Source: Ascidia mentula
Taxonomy: Eukaryota; Chordata; Ascidiacea; Phlebobranchia; Ascidiidae
DNA: 64,000 bases
Direction of reading: 5' to 3'
Assembly: GCA_947561715.1 (NCBI GenBank)
Contig: OX387198.1
Span: 9,672,001 to 9,736,000, forward strand
A program made the translations under genes and the position numbers. Shown one piece after another: positions 37,425 to 50,600 of this stretch. The notes beneath the pieces are model-generated. The model was not told where the DNA came from. It did no database searches and saw only the letters and a list, made by a program, of their open reading frames with translations. The first letter of the stretch is position 1, and every line of letters starts with the position of its first letter.

Positions 37425-37580
37425 AAATCAACAGTGAAAAGTTTGACAAATGCTTTGCAGCAAACATAATTTCTTTGAAGTAACCAACAATAGCCACATA
37501 ATTCATTTTTTAGCAAGCGATGAGCAACACAATATTCAACTATTTTCAAGGGCACAGATAAGGGAGTTTCGTTGATTGTT

Positions 37581-38126
37581 TCACATCTGAGACGTTTGTG
37601 GGATGGAAGTCGCCGCAAACGTATCTGGTATTTCGGACCTCAAACGGGCGCGTGCTCTGTTCAAGCCTTTTCTAAACGGTTTTACTAACAAAGAGAAGGG
37701 GTTTGTGTAAATTATAGGATTAAGAGAACTGTTTATGGGGAGGAATACTATGGCCGACAAGGCATAAGCAGTGGGAGAAAGAATGATTTTGCCCATACTT
37801 AAAAAGGTCATGAAACACAATGGAAACCAACAGGCTAGATCGGTTGCTATCAGAATTGCAATTTTCTTATGAAGCTTATTGGATTTCTTTGCTGCAGAAC
37901 TTGCCACTCGGTTTACCGTCGAACGTCGGTATATCAACATGTAAGCAATAATAATGTACATGAGCGCACAAAAGTTGGAAGTCATTACAGCGGAAGTCAT
38001 TGGGTTGTGCTCTTGGTCGTTATCGCTAGTTACATAAAGCCTTGGAATACAAACACCACTGGCGCTGTAGTATCCAAAGTAACCTTTCACTTGAGGAGAA
38101 ATATCAGGGAAATGATTGTTTAAGTC
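37581..38126 (-). pseudogene. Receptor fragment F: 3' end of a 7TM exon
   Basis: It is open on the minus strand from about 38126 to the stop at 37581. It covers the second extracellular loop (GYFGYYSASGVCIPRLYV) through TM5-TM7 (CWFPLCFM, NPIIY) and the tail SEIPDTFAATSIPQTSQM. That tail is shared only with gene I. At 38126 the coding sequence joins directly to a 5' flank like that of B (11985 onward). Exons 1-6, TM1-TM4 and any promoter for it are missing, so it cannot make a receptor. It marks the breakpoint of a large duplication. Confidence 0.9.
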
Positions 38127-41100
38127 CGTACATTGTGATATACCTGAAAGTCCAACATGAGCATCAAGGCTTTGGTTTCTTTATCATCACTACTTTCCCT
38201 TCACACAACTGGCAACAGAATATGGGAAAGTTGCGAGGGGTCTTCAATTGGATGACGCTTTTTATTGCTTCAGTACAATTTATTTTCTGTATATCGGAAT
38301 ACAAGCTTTAGTTTCAAAATATCGAAGGTTTGACGCCGTTCTCTCATCGTTTAGCACAATGTATTTAACATTTCAACAGGGTAACACGAAGATTTTGTTT
38401 TTTCAAGTGTTACGTACAGAAACATGCACAAACGTAAATATTCCTTTTTATCCGAATTACAATCAATCCAATAACTTTTACCACTAGGTTGAATAATAGA
38501 TATTTTTCAGGTCCTTGCAATTTTGCAAATTTGATTGACAATTTTGTGTGACATTTCCAGAAAGACAATGACAGATTCCATTTATTCTGACTCTGCTATA
38601 GAATCATTGAGATATAAGTGACATGTCCTAACGCTTTCGAACGCTTGCGAATGTCACAAAACCAAGTGGTTTGAGCAATCACATGGCAGCAGGATTGCAA
38701 AACACGTTGTTGTGAAGAATGTTGATTAATGCCACGAACCCAGTGCCATTAATTTGTGTTCATTACCTGTCCTGACCAGGGTATGTGGTTGTCACCGATT
38801 ACAGAAATGAATTCGATCCTCAATTGTGATGTGGCACTAAGTGACACATACAACACAGTTATTTGCGGACTTCCCTTATGACCGAGCTCGTCACTTTTTG
38901 AACGCAATATCCCAGCAGGTTACAAATTATATCCATATGCGCAACAACGCTTATTTCACAAAAACATGTTGGCCTTTTTTATAATCATTGCGCCGCGACA
39001 CCACATTGCATAAAGTGTCTAAATTTAAAATAAAAATGCGGTCATTTAGACACTTTTCAAAATTTATTCCCCACACAATACTAAAATCTCTTCAGGACCA
39101 CATGTCAAGGAAAATTCTTACGTGTAGTAATGTTTGTGCTATAGGGACTACTTTATGGTATTCAAAACTGGTGGCCATGCACATATTCTCGGTATGCAAA
39201 AAGTAATATGGCCCAGTCATTAGGGAAGTCCACAAAGTCCACAAATGATTGTGTCACTCATGTCTCCAAATGTTCTGCCAAGTCTTACTAAAATTGTGGA
39301 TCGAATTCATTTTTGCAAGTAGTGACAACCACATACCCTGATCAGGACAGTTTATTGAACACAAATTGATGGCAATTGAAGGGTTCGTGCCATTAATCAA
39401 CATTCTTCCAACTGTTAAAAAATTTCAATAAAATCGTAAAGCCTGTTGTGCAAATAAATCATCAAAACAAGCCTTAATTATCTCTTTTATCACGGCAATA
39501 TGTTATCAAAATATATGTTTGTAAGTAAGTTATGTAAAGTACCTGCCTTTTTTCCAAGTGATCCTGGCCTTTAAAATACGATTGTAGAAAATAAACCCTG
39601 GCGAATGTAGCGCATGAATAACAACACTGCAATAGATGTAAGTCGCTACAGCGAAAACACGGGCGTTGCGTGTGATCTTTTTACAACAAATATGCAAAAT
39701 TATGACGTCATTAAGTATTGGAATTCGGCCAAATATTGCAGAATATTCTGCATTGGTACATCCTTATTAGTTAGCATCTATTGATAATTTACCTTTTTAC
39801 TTTCGTTGACCAGAAGTCAACTGGGATCAACGTTATCTCCCGTTTGCCAATATAACATATTGTTTCGCAGTACGGGAAAAAGATACTCTGCATTTGCCAC
39901 CACCCTTTTCGTGGTTATTTATAGTAATTAATTTGGTATTTTGGTAATGCCGTGATTCAGCAAATCGTGCAATTGTTAGCGGACTATATCCACAACACGG
40001 GCTGGTAAGTCACAAGGTGGTGTGGGCAAAAATATTTCCGAGTTTTGCCACAAAATTGATTCCAACTGTTTAGTTAGAGGCCCGATAACAAGTGGAAAGT
40101 AGCAAAGCAAGAGTGTTATAATACCTTTACACTGCGTCATCTGTAAGTAGCTCAAGTTTTAACTTCAAATGTGGCCGTCTTCTTTGTAATTTGATTAGGA
40201 TTGCAGACCTTTTAGAAGTTTTCTGATATATACTAACTGTTTAACCTTTCCTTGAAATAGGCAGTGATATCGCGTCAATACCGTAAACAGCATCGAAAAA
40301 GACACCCCTACGTGTTGATGAATGTAATGATTCCTGAACTTTTTTTTTCAATTGGTGTGTGTTTGTTGCAAACAGGTCTGTGAACTGAGGGTCGAATCAG
40401 GAAGATGGTGCAATGTCACGTCTTTGATTCTTTTTCAAGAAACTGAATGCCAAACGTGAAACCAGGAAGTGTGGTTGCTGAATAGCAGGTGAAACGTGAG
40501 ACAATAAAAGTAATGTTAAGTGTACCAGAAGGGCAGATAGTCAAAATACAAACTTTGGCTTTGAAATATAGAACGGTTTGACGCCGTTCTCTCATCGTTT
40601 CGCACAATGTATTTAAATTTTTAACAGGAAACAGGATAACGAGAGGGACATATAGACCTCATACAACTTCCTGCATCGTATCTAACTTCCTGTTCTCTAA
40701 ACCGTATAATTTTAGTCCGATGAAAGTAAATATTATACATTGGTAGTTTATTGCGTATTGAATGAATAATTTTGAAAGTAAAAAAACTAATAGACTGCAT
40801 CGAAATGTTCTGTATTGTTGACATAAATGCGATGCAACTTAAACCACGAAAAAAACGAGAAAACGTGAAGAAAACTAAAAAATACCCGATTATTCACAAT
40901 CACGTGAACAAATGACGCCCAATACAATGTGGTCCCGAAAAATTAAAAAAATGACTTTGTAAATACTCATGAAGGTCAAGCAGATGTGGGTTTAGCCAAA
41001 AAAGTCCTTCAAGGAGACTTATGGCAACTGCGTACGACGGAAGTCGCGACACTAGTTTCTATCTTGTTGGACGCCAAAGCATTGTGACGCAAACAATATT

Positions 41101-41330
41101 GTGCCTGTAAATGCCAAGTTGTTTTTTTTTTCAAAACTTAGAAATGTTTTTGAATGATCGTTTCATTAAAAAAGCATACGTGCAAACAGGTTCAACAATA
41201 ATACAAAAGCAAAAAAATATTCTGCAGTAAAATCCTTGACAATAGTTTCAAAAAACACAATTTCCACGAACCAATCTATCACAACGACGTAAATCAATTA
41301 CATGCAAGCGTCATACAACACAACCCTGTT
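38127..41330. other. Intergenic region between fragment F and receptor G (duplicate of 11985-15191)
   Basis: It is colinear with the B-C interval: the flank block, the inverted-repeat element (38714-39408), unassigned AT-rich sequence, the recurring upstream block (40196-40450) and the 3' flank of G. Only scattered substitutions and small indels were seen. Confidence 0.75.
38714..39408. mobile_element. DNA element with about 115-bp terminal inverted repeats (copy 2)
   Basis: It has the same length, ends and surroundings as 12576-13270, so it was copied with the segment rather than inserted anew. Confidence 0.75.
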
Positions 41331-44300
41331 TTACATTGGAGTGGTACGTTGGCTGGAAGACGCTGTATGCGTATCCACAGTTTCAGACCTTAAACAGGCG
41401 CGTGCTCTGTTTAAACCTCTTCTAAACGGTTTTACTAACAGAGAGAAAGGGTTGGTGTAAATGATCGGGTTAAGAGAACTGTTAATAGGGAGGAATACAA
41501 TAGCAGACAAAGCATAAGCAATTGGGGGAAGAATGACTTTGCCCATACTGAGGAAGGTCATGAAACACAATGGAAACCAGCATGCCAAATCGGTTGCTAT
41601 CAGAATTGCAATCTTCTTATGAAGCTTGTTTGACGTTTTGGAAGCTGAACTTGCCACCCTGTTTACCGTCGAACGTCGGTATATCAAAAAATAAGCAATA
41701 ATAATGTACATGAGCGCAAAAAAGTTGAAAGTCATTACAGCAGAAGTCATTGGATTGTGCTCTTGGTCGTTATCGCTAGTTACATAAAGCCTTGGAATAC
41801 AAACACCACTGGCGCTGTAGTATCCAAAGTAACCTTTCACTTGAGGAGAAATATTAGGGAAATGATTGTTTAAGTAATCTTCAATATCGTACCAATGCGT
41901 AGGAGGTTCTACAATGGATATGTTAGCAGTGCTCAAGGCTGAAATCCTTCGGGCAAATTGTTGATATGGGGCAAGAGCGACAGTATCGGAAGAAAAGAAT
42001 GGATTGGACGATATCCAGGCCAGGGTTACCATTGAACTTGATAAATGCACTGAGAGGGGAAGAAGTGCTATAAACAATGCAACCATCCACACAGTAGCAA
42101 GCCAGAAGAAGACAACGCGTAAACGCATTTGACGGCTGTTAATTGAAAATAAGACACCGTACAACCTATAGGAAGTGAGAACGACCAACGTAAATACGGA
42201 ACATTGGCTCGACAACACAATAGTTACTCCCAAAGCTGTACAAGATGTGTTTGTACGCCATTCTTTATCAACAAGGCAATATTGTCCTTTGTAAAACTGT
42301 GATCTGATGGCAATAGAAAACAGAGCTACGCCCATGAGGAAATCAGCAACCGAGAGATTTAGAATCATAAGGTCATTTGCAATAGACACTTTAGATCTTC
42401 GCTTTGATGGGTTACGGGGTCGTGTATAAAGTTTTCTTAAAATAATGAAGGCTACTGCGGCATTGCCAAATGTGGCAAAGAAAGCCATTATCCAGACAAG
42501 AACCTGAAGAAACGATGACTTGATAAGATCTTCCCTTGATGATATTCCACCTTCACTGAACACGTTCTTTGGACATTCATCTGAATAATCTGAGCAGTCT
42601 TGCTTCCCATCGAGGACTTGACTTCGTTTGACAAAGAGCGGATCCCCGTTTTCACAATAGAAATGTGTGACATCTGTGCAGTTGATTTCATCTGACTGAT
42701 CAACGCAATCAGTCGGAAGTTTTGCGTCACATCGTTTCTCAAGTGGAATGCTTACAACTTTTTTTAACCCTGCAGTAAAGAGTCAAGTCATGCGTGTTTT
42801 TATTGCTAAGTGTTGTTTCAAATAATTACCTGTCGGCCACTCAGTTGTTCCAGCATCACACAGAAATCGGTCATTCGAGCAATTGCGTTCATCTTCTCCA
42901 TTTTCACACTCAAGAATTCCATTGCAAATCGATTTCCCAAACGCTGCATTCAAAGGCCCACTACAACGTTTCAATCTCAGTGTAAAGCTGGTTGTAACCC
43001 CCAAAAATCCGACTGGGAAATATTGCTGCACATTAACACGAAAAATTAGTATTTTTTATTGTATTACTAGGGCGTGAACTTACTGGTTATACTTACGTCT
43101 ACGGTGTTCAATTCGTCGCATATGGAAATGCGATCGGAACAGTTTGCTCTTGTGCTACATTCGTCTTCAAAGTTTGCGCATTCCGTGGCTCCATCACATC
43201 TGCAAGCATCATTGGTTTATATGCAGGAAACAAAATTTAACTGCACAATACCTTTTGGCTCTTGCAGGCAAGAATAAGTCGATGAGACTTTCGAGATCAG
43301 TTCCGGCAATTGAATCTCTTACACTATTGGGTAAAAGATCACAGTCGAAGTCCAGCATTTTTGTGCTCTCTGTTTTGGTGTGGTTTGCAGTACAATGGGC
43401 CTCGTCGATTTGAAATGTCGGGCAATCAACCTTTCCGTCACAAACCATATTCGGTTTAACGCACTCTCCGTTATAACAATTCAGATCTCCGACTGGACAG
43501 CTTTGATTGTTATCAACGTAAGACACCCTTCGGCAAAACTCGTTTACACGGTCGTCTTTTCTGCTAGCTGAACACAAACACTCGTCTGAAAAGTCTTGGC
43601 AGTCGATAATTCCATCGCAAATTTGCCGGGTTGCAATCACCGTTTTCCCGTCGAGGCAAAGTGTGCAAGTTGATGTGCTGTTTTCTCTCAAACACAAATC
43701 CGAATCATCATCACAGTTCGAGAAATCATCATGTAGCATCCACTGGGGTATGGCGCAGTATCTTTGAGTGCTGGCGTGATCACGTCGACATTTGAAACCA
43801 TGCATTACCTTAATATCATCATTTTCATTGGCGCAATCCGAAAATGCGTCACATGAATAACCCCAGTAGATGCATTTGCTTGGTTCATTCGGACAACGGA
43901 ACATTCTAGGTTCATCACAACTTTCTATTTCATCACTGCAATCCCCACAATGATCCATTCCATCACATAACAAGTAAGTGGGAATACATCTTCTATCGTT
44001 GTGACAACGGAACTCTCCCTCCACACAACTCTCATTCTTATGCATTGGAATTTCGTCACTTCCATCTTTGCAATCGACCAAAGAGTTTCCTCGCCATGAG
44101 CGTGGAATGCATCGCCCGTTATCTTTGCACATGAACTCGGTGTTTTCGATACAAGGCAGGGTGTATCGTTCGTCGGTTTCATTCTTGCAATCCGGAAAAC
44201 CGTCCATTACGCGATACCTTGGAATACATCTTCCAGTTATACTGCACCTAAATTCCGTTTCGTTGTGGCAAACCAATGTGGAAATTTCGTCGCTTCTGTC

Positions 44301-45279
44301 AGTACAATCGTCGTATCCGTCCCTTACCCATTCCCGTGGTATACATTGTTGCATTTTGTTGGCCGACAAGCACGGAAATTCTGATGGTAAGCAATATTTG
44401 AACGCTACTACTTCGTCGCTATTGTCTTGCAACACATAGCTGTTGCAATCCACTTTCCCGTCAGCCACCAACCACCTGGGAATGCAGATCCTACTCCGTG
44501 AGCATTGAAACTCTGACAAAAAGAGGATTACGTTTTTGATATAACATAACACAGTTCTCAACAAACCATTTCGACGGCACGGAAAATTAAGAGTTTCGGA
44601 AATTTGGCAGCTGGCACGTGTATTGAGGAATCTGCGATGTACACATCGCCCCGTGGCACGATGACAACTCACTTCATCATCTGTGCAATTGAGAGCTGAC
44701 AAAAATGCGAACATGTCAATCACTGCAGCACTGGCAGAGTCAAGAAAAATTAAAAGTGAACAATGTTTAACATTAAATTTGTGAGCATGTGTTTTCTCCT
44801 CTGTCGTTTCCGTTTTGTTCCTGTTTTATGTACAGGTATGTCACTAATTGTCGTATGTGTCTTGTATGTCGCATATTTGATACCGCTTGTTGTCTTGGTT
44901 CACTATTAGCGACTTTTCTGCAGTATATGTTGGTTGTTATCAGGCATTCAACTGAACATCTCCGCGAAACTTCCACTATATTAACTTTCAACCAACCAGT
45001 GGATTGATCGCTTCCGTCCGCACATTGTCTATATGAATCTAACACCTCTTCTCTGTGTAAACATTGGGCGCCAGTTTGACACTGAAAAAATCCGTCTTCA
45101 GCTCTGCAGCCTTTCGATAGTTGTTTAAACGGTTTAGTATCAACTGCAACAAAGACCCATCGTAAAGTTTACTGCCCATAAAGTTACTTTGTGATAATAA
45201 AGAACAACCAGGCACCTTTTTTCTCCCATATGATCAACAGCAGTATAAGAAACTTAAATTCTCCAAACAGTTGTGACAT
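41331..45279 (-). CDS. Receptor G: LDLa-rich class A GPCR, type 2 ectodomain (7 exons, 1112 aa)
   Basis: Exons: 45279-45216, 45143-44997, 44695-44567, 44512-43252, 43199-43097, 43025-42830, 42769-41331, giving 1113 codons and exon lengths identical to C. It is the duplicate of C, about 26.14 kb to the right, with the same signal peptide and type 2 LDLa series. Coding differences are few, for example ENDD for EADD and IDCQDF for IYCQDF in exon 4 and SKRRSK for LMRRSK after TM1. All splice sites and the 7TM motifs (LSVADF, YRL, CWFP, NPIIY) are kept. It is intact and likely functional. Confidence 0.9.
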
Positions 45280-46687
45280 GCCTCTTCAGTGTACTGTTCT
45301 TCTGTAAAATTACTGTATTATTTTGTTTGTCTTGTATGTCGCACGTTTGACTTCTCTTGTTGTCGCGTATTAACTTATGGGCACAACACTTGCAATGCAA
45401 ATACATGCAAGACGTATCTCGTGGGAGAGTGTTACGAATCCTGTGGTAATTGAGTCCGGAAATGTGGGCGATCATGTCATAAGAACCTGTCGAACTTAAA
45501 CAGACGAAACTCACCTTGGTATGACAGCGGAAATACCCACACACACCTAATGGCATGTGATTTCCATCACGTATAGACTTGTATCAGAGGGGGCATGTCA
45601 TTATGGATTTGTGAACGGTGGTAACAATTGGCTTCCGTACTGCATTCGTCCGTATAGTTTTAGAAATTCAGTGATATTAACTGCAACCCGAAATTTTACA
45701 GCCTAATTTTCTGCACATTCTAAGTTGCAGCCGAAAAAGGGATGCATGAATTGCATCATGCAATGAAAGGATTTAGTATCGCTGATACTTGGAATGAATT
45801 ACTTTAAAACAGACCTCCTATATGCACTTTGATGGATTGGTTGTCAACATTAATGCTCAAATATATCGCAGTATAAACCCATGGGCAGGATCCCATGCCA
45901 ATCCCCACAAACACTGATTGCATGCCAATCCCCACAAACACTTCTAACACTGATAAAAATACGAAAATCATAATCTCCTATTTTCGCAATTGGTCTACAG
46001 ACCTTTCAGTTTACTGATATATACTCAGTGTTTAATCTTTTCTTGAAATAGGCAGTGATATCGCATCAATGCCGTAAACAGCATCGAAATGGCGTCTCAA
46101 TATAAATCTGACAAACTCTGTACCGATTCCTGCCCTTTTTTGGTAATTGGGGTATTTCTGTTGCAAACAAGTCTGTGAACTGATGGTCGAAGCATGGTGC
46201 AATGTCACGTCTTAAAGATGGCACAATGTCACGTCTTGGATTCTTTTTTCAAGAAGCTGGATGCCAAACGAGAAACCAGGAAGTATTGTTTTCGTTGTCA
46301 TGCTGTACTTGTACCCACGCCAGATTTAAGACATTTTTATAATGTCACGCCCTCACAAACGTTCGGTTGAATTTGTTTTTACTCCATACAAAATTTGGAA
46401 CAATCTCTGTGTGAATGACAGGGAACAGTGGGTATATTTCCACGTGCTTTAGGAACTTGTTTAAACTGTTTTTCCCGCCTTTAAATTATATCACCTGAAT
46501 TCACAAGCGGTGTGAGATACCCATTTTTTTCGTGTATGTTCGGTTTTTGATCATTGTTTTAACAGAAAACGATATTGCTCAAAGTGCTGAAGCAAGGATA
46601 ACACGAGGGACATATTGACTTCAAACAACTTCATGTATCGTATCTAACTTCCTGTTCTCTAAACCATATAAGTTTAGTCCGATGAAA
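45280..46687. other. Intergenic region upstream of receptor G
   Basis: It matches 19183-20573: the 5' flank with an exon-5-like scrap (about 45605-45660), the recurring upstream block (45985-46290), then the flank block seen at the window start. No gene was seen. Confidence 0.65.
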
Positions 46688-46699
46688 GTAAATATTATA

Positions 46700-47079
46700 A
46701 TTGTGTAAAAGCTGCAGACAGATGGCCACTGCTTCGACCTAAAAGGTTTCATCAGCGCAGCTGGTGTGACTATAAGACGACTTTGTTGACCAAACGGCCA
46801 AGCAAAGACTTCCACTTTGTGGTGACTATACAATCACCGTCATCAATCAAATAGTGTTTCCACTTTGTTTTCTCCGTTTTGGTTGCACCTAGTTTGGTGC
46901 CCAACGGATGACGGTGATTGTATAGTCACCACAAAGTGGAAGTCTTTGCTTGGCCGTTTGGTCAGCAAAGTCGTCTTATAGTCACACCAGCTACACTGAT
47001 GAGACCTTTCAGGTCGAAACAGTGGCCATCTGTCTGCAGCTTATACACAATTCATATTATTGGCTCCACATTGCTTATC
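46700..47079. mobile_element. Foldback element, simple insertion with 12-bp target duplication
   Basis: 380 bp lie between direct repeats GTAAATATTATA at 46688-46699 and 47080-47091. The same flank without insert appears near 2321, 14587 and 40726. The arms (about 46704-46842 and 46908-47048) are reverse complements, carrying AGCTGCAGACAGATGGCCACTG-type ends and TGGTGTGACTATAAGACGAC. A 65-bp spacer separates them. There is no open frame. Family is unassigned; a non-coding element moved by a partner is the likeliest reading. Confidence 0.75.
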
Positions 47080-47091
47080 GTAAATATTATA

Positions 47092-47679
47092 TATTGGTAG
47101 TTTATTGCGTACTGAATGAATAATTTTAAAAATGAAAAAACTAATAGACTGCATCGAAATGTTCTGTATTGTTGACATAAATGCGATGCAACTTAAACCA
47201 CGAAAAAAAACGAGAAAACGTGAAGAAAACGAAAAAATACCCGATTATTCAGAATCACGTGAACAAATGATGCCCAATACAAGGTGGTCTCGAAAAATTG
47301 AAAAAATGACTTTGTAAATACTCATGAAGGTCAAACAGATGCGGGATTAGCCAAAAAAATCCTATACAAGGCGACTTGTGACAGATGTGTACGACGGAAG
47401 TCACGACACTAGTTTCTATCATGCTGGACGCCAAAGCATTGTGACGCAAAGAATATTGTGCCTGTAAATGTCAATTTTTTCTAAATTTAGAAATATTTTT
47501 GAATGATCGCTTCATTAAAAAAACGTACGTGCAAACAGGTTCAACAATAATACAAAGGCAAAAAAATATTCTACAGTAAAATCTTTGACAATAGTTTCAA
47601 AAAACACAATTTCCACGAACTAATCTATCACAACGACGTAAATCAATTACATGCAAGCGTCATACAACACAACCCTGTT
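47092..47679. other. 3' flank of receptor H
   Basis: This is the recurring 3' block and probable 3' UTR. Nothing else was seen. Confidence 0.6.
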
Positions 47680-50600
47680 TCACATTTGAGTGGTATGTTG
47701 GCTGGAAGACGCTGTATGCGTATCCGCAGTTTCAGACCATAAACGGGTCCGTGCTCTGTCTAAACCTCTTCTAAACGGTTTTATTAGCAGAGAGAAGGGG
47801 TTGGTGTAAATGATCGGGTTAAGAGAACTGTTAATAGGGAGGAATACAATAGCAGACAAAGCATAAGCAATTGGAGGAAGAATGACTTTGCCCATACTTA
47901 GGAAGGTCATGAAACACAATGGAAACCAGCATGCTATATCGGTTGCTATCAGAATTGCAATCTTCTTATGAAGCTTATTTGACGTTTTGGAAGCAGAACT
48001 TGCCACCCTGTTTAACGTTGAACGTCGGTATATCAAAAAATAAGCAATAATAATGTACATGAGCGCACAAAAGTTGAAAGTCATTACAGCGGAAGTCATC
48101 GGGTTGTGTTCTTGGTCGTTATCGCTAGTTACATAAAGCCTTGGAATACAAACACCACTGGCGCTGTAGTATCCAAAGTAACCTTTTACTTGAGGAGAAA
48201 TATTAGGGAAATGATTGTCTAAGTAATCTTCAATATCGTACCAATGCGTAGGAGGTTCTACAATGGATATGTTAGCAGTGCTCAAGGCTGAAATCCTTCG
48301 GGCAAATTGTTGATATGGGGCAAGAGCGACAGTATCGGATGAAAAGAATGGATTGGACGATATCCAGGCCAGGGTTACCATTGAACTTGATAAATGCACT
48401 GAGAGGGGAAGAAGTGCTATAAACAATGCAACCATCCACACAGTAGCAAGCCAGAAGAAGACAACGCGTAAACGCATTTGGCGGATGTTAATTGGAAATA
48501 AGACACCATATAACCTATAGGAAGTGAGAACAACCAACGTAAATACGGAACATTGGCTCGACAACACAATAGTTACTCCCAAAGCTGTACAAGATGTGCT
48601 TGTACGCCATTCTTTATCAACAAGGCAATATTGTCCTTTGTAAAACTGTGATCTGATGGCAATAGAAAACAGAGCTACGCCCATGAGGAAATCAGCAACA
48701 GACAGATTTAGAATCATAAGGTCGTTTGCAATAGACACCTTAGATCTTCGCATCAATGGGTTACGGGGTCGTGTATAAAGTTTTCTTAAAATAATGAAGG
48801 CTACTGCGGCATTGCCAAATGTGGCAAAGAAAGCCATTATCCAGACAAGAACCTGAAGAAACGATGACTTGATAAGATCTTCCCTTGATGATATTCCACC
48901 TTCACTGAACACGTTCTTTGGACATTCATCTGAATAATCTGAGCAGTCTTGCTTCCCATCGAGGACTTGACTTCGTTTGACAAAGAGCGGATCCCCGTTT
49001 TCGCAATAGAAATGTGTGACATCTGTGCAGTTGATTTCATCTGACTGATCAACGCAATCAGTTGGTAGTTTTGCGTCACATCGTTTTTTCAATGGTATGC
49101 TCACAACTTTTTTTGTACCTGGAAGTTCGTGATAAAAAGTAAATAGGTACTTCTGATGTTAAGTATGCAGAAAATGAAACGCCCTTCTCATACCTGTTGG
49201 CCACTCTGTTGTTCCAGCATCGCAAATAAACCTTGTATCTGTGCAATTTCTTTCATCTATTCCATCTTCACATTCCAAAACTCCATTGCAGATTGATTTT
49301 CCGAACGCAAAGTTCAACAGACCAGCGCAGCGCCTCAATTTCACTGTGATGAAGTTGGTAATGCCGTAGTATCCAGGGGGTATCAGTTGCTGAATATTGT
49401 CAAAGATTCGTTACAATTGAGCTATGCCCATGAATTTTGCGGTATGAACTCACATTAACGGTTTGCAAGTCGTCACAAATTGACAGACGATGGGAACAAT
49501 TGGCCCTTTCGCTACATTCGTCCTCGAAGTTGCTACATTCTGTTACGTAGTCACACCTGAAAAAGGAAAAAAGGTGAAAATTTAAACTAAATAACACTAA
49601 ACAGAACAAACCTAGTAGCCTCTGGTGGAACAAACGCCTTTATAAATGACTCTAGGTCACTTCCTGGAAGTGCTGCTTCCAAATCAGGATGGAAAAGGTC
49701 ACACTTAAAGTCATATTTTTTGCTGCTTTCGGCTTTCACTGTTTTCAGGGTGCAAAGGTCCTCATCGACTTTAGTATCCCCGCAGTCTATTTTCCCGTCA
49801 CATACCTCGTTTGCTGATATGCATTTGTCGTCGCATTTTATATCTCCAACTAAACAATTGGGATCGCTGTTAACGTAAACCACTTTCTGGCAAAACTCGG
49901 AAACATTTTTGCTCGCACGTCCATGGGAACAAAGACACTCGTCCGTAAAGTCTTGACAATCAATAACTCCGTCGCAAATTTGCCGAGATGCAATCACAGT
50001 TTTCCCGTCGAGGCAACGTGTGCAAGTCGATGTGCTGTTTTCTCTCAAACACAAATCCGAATCGTCATCGCAGTTTGCAAAATCGTCGTAAAGCATCCAC
50101 TGGGGTATGGAGCAGTATCTGTCAGATGTTCCATGATCACGTCGACATTTGAAACCAGGTAGTGTTTTTATGTCATCAGTTCCATTGGCGCAATCCGAGA
50201 ATGCGTCACATGAATGACTCCAGAAGATACACTTGCCTGGTTCACTGGGACAACGAAACACTCTCGGTTCATCACAACTTTCTATCTCATCACTGCAATC
50301 GCCACAATGATCCATTCCATCACATAACAAGTAAGTGGGAATACATCTTCTATCGTTGTGACAACGAAACTCGCCCTCCACACAACTCTCATTCTTTTGC
50401 ATTGGAATTTCGTCACTTCCGTCTTTGCAATTGACCAAAGCGTTACCCCGCCACGAACGTGGAATGCATCGCCCATTGTCATTACACCTAAATTCGTTTT
50501 CACTCATGCAAAATGTGAGTGGTTCGTACTCGTCGGATCGATCAGAACAATCCCAATAATTATCCTTGACTCTGTACCTTGGAATACACCTTCCATTGGC

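Larger units (their letters stand above)
36106..37580. other. Intergenic region between receptor E and fragment F
   Basis: This is the 5' flank of E, with a hairpin element at 36641-36745 and a (CAA)n run at 37401-37424. It is largely colinear with 51750-53137 (between H and I). About 80 bases near 36820-36905 are absent from that copy. No gene was seen. Confidence 0.6.

Noticed and set aside
37397-37618. Minus-strand open frame ending in a valine run
   Set aside because: The valine run is a reading of the (CAA)n microsatellite.
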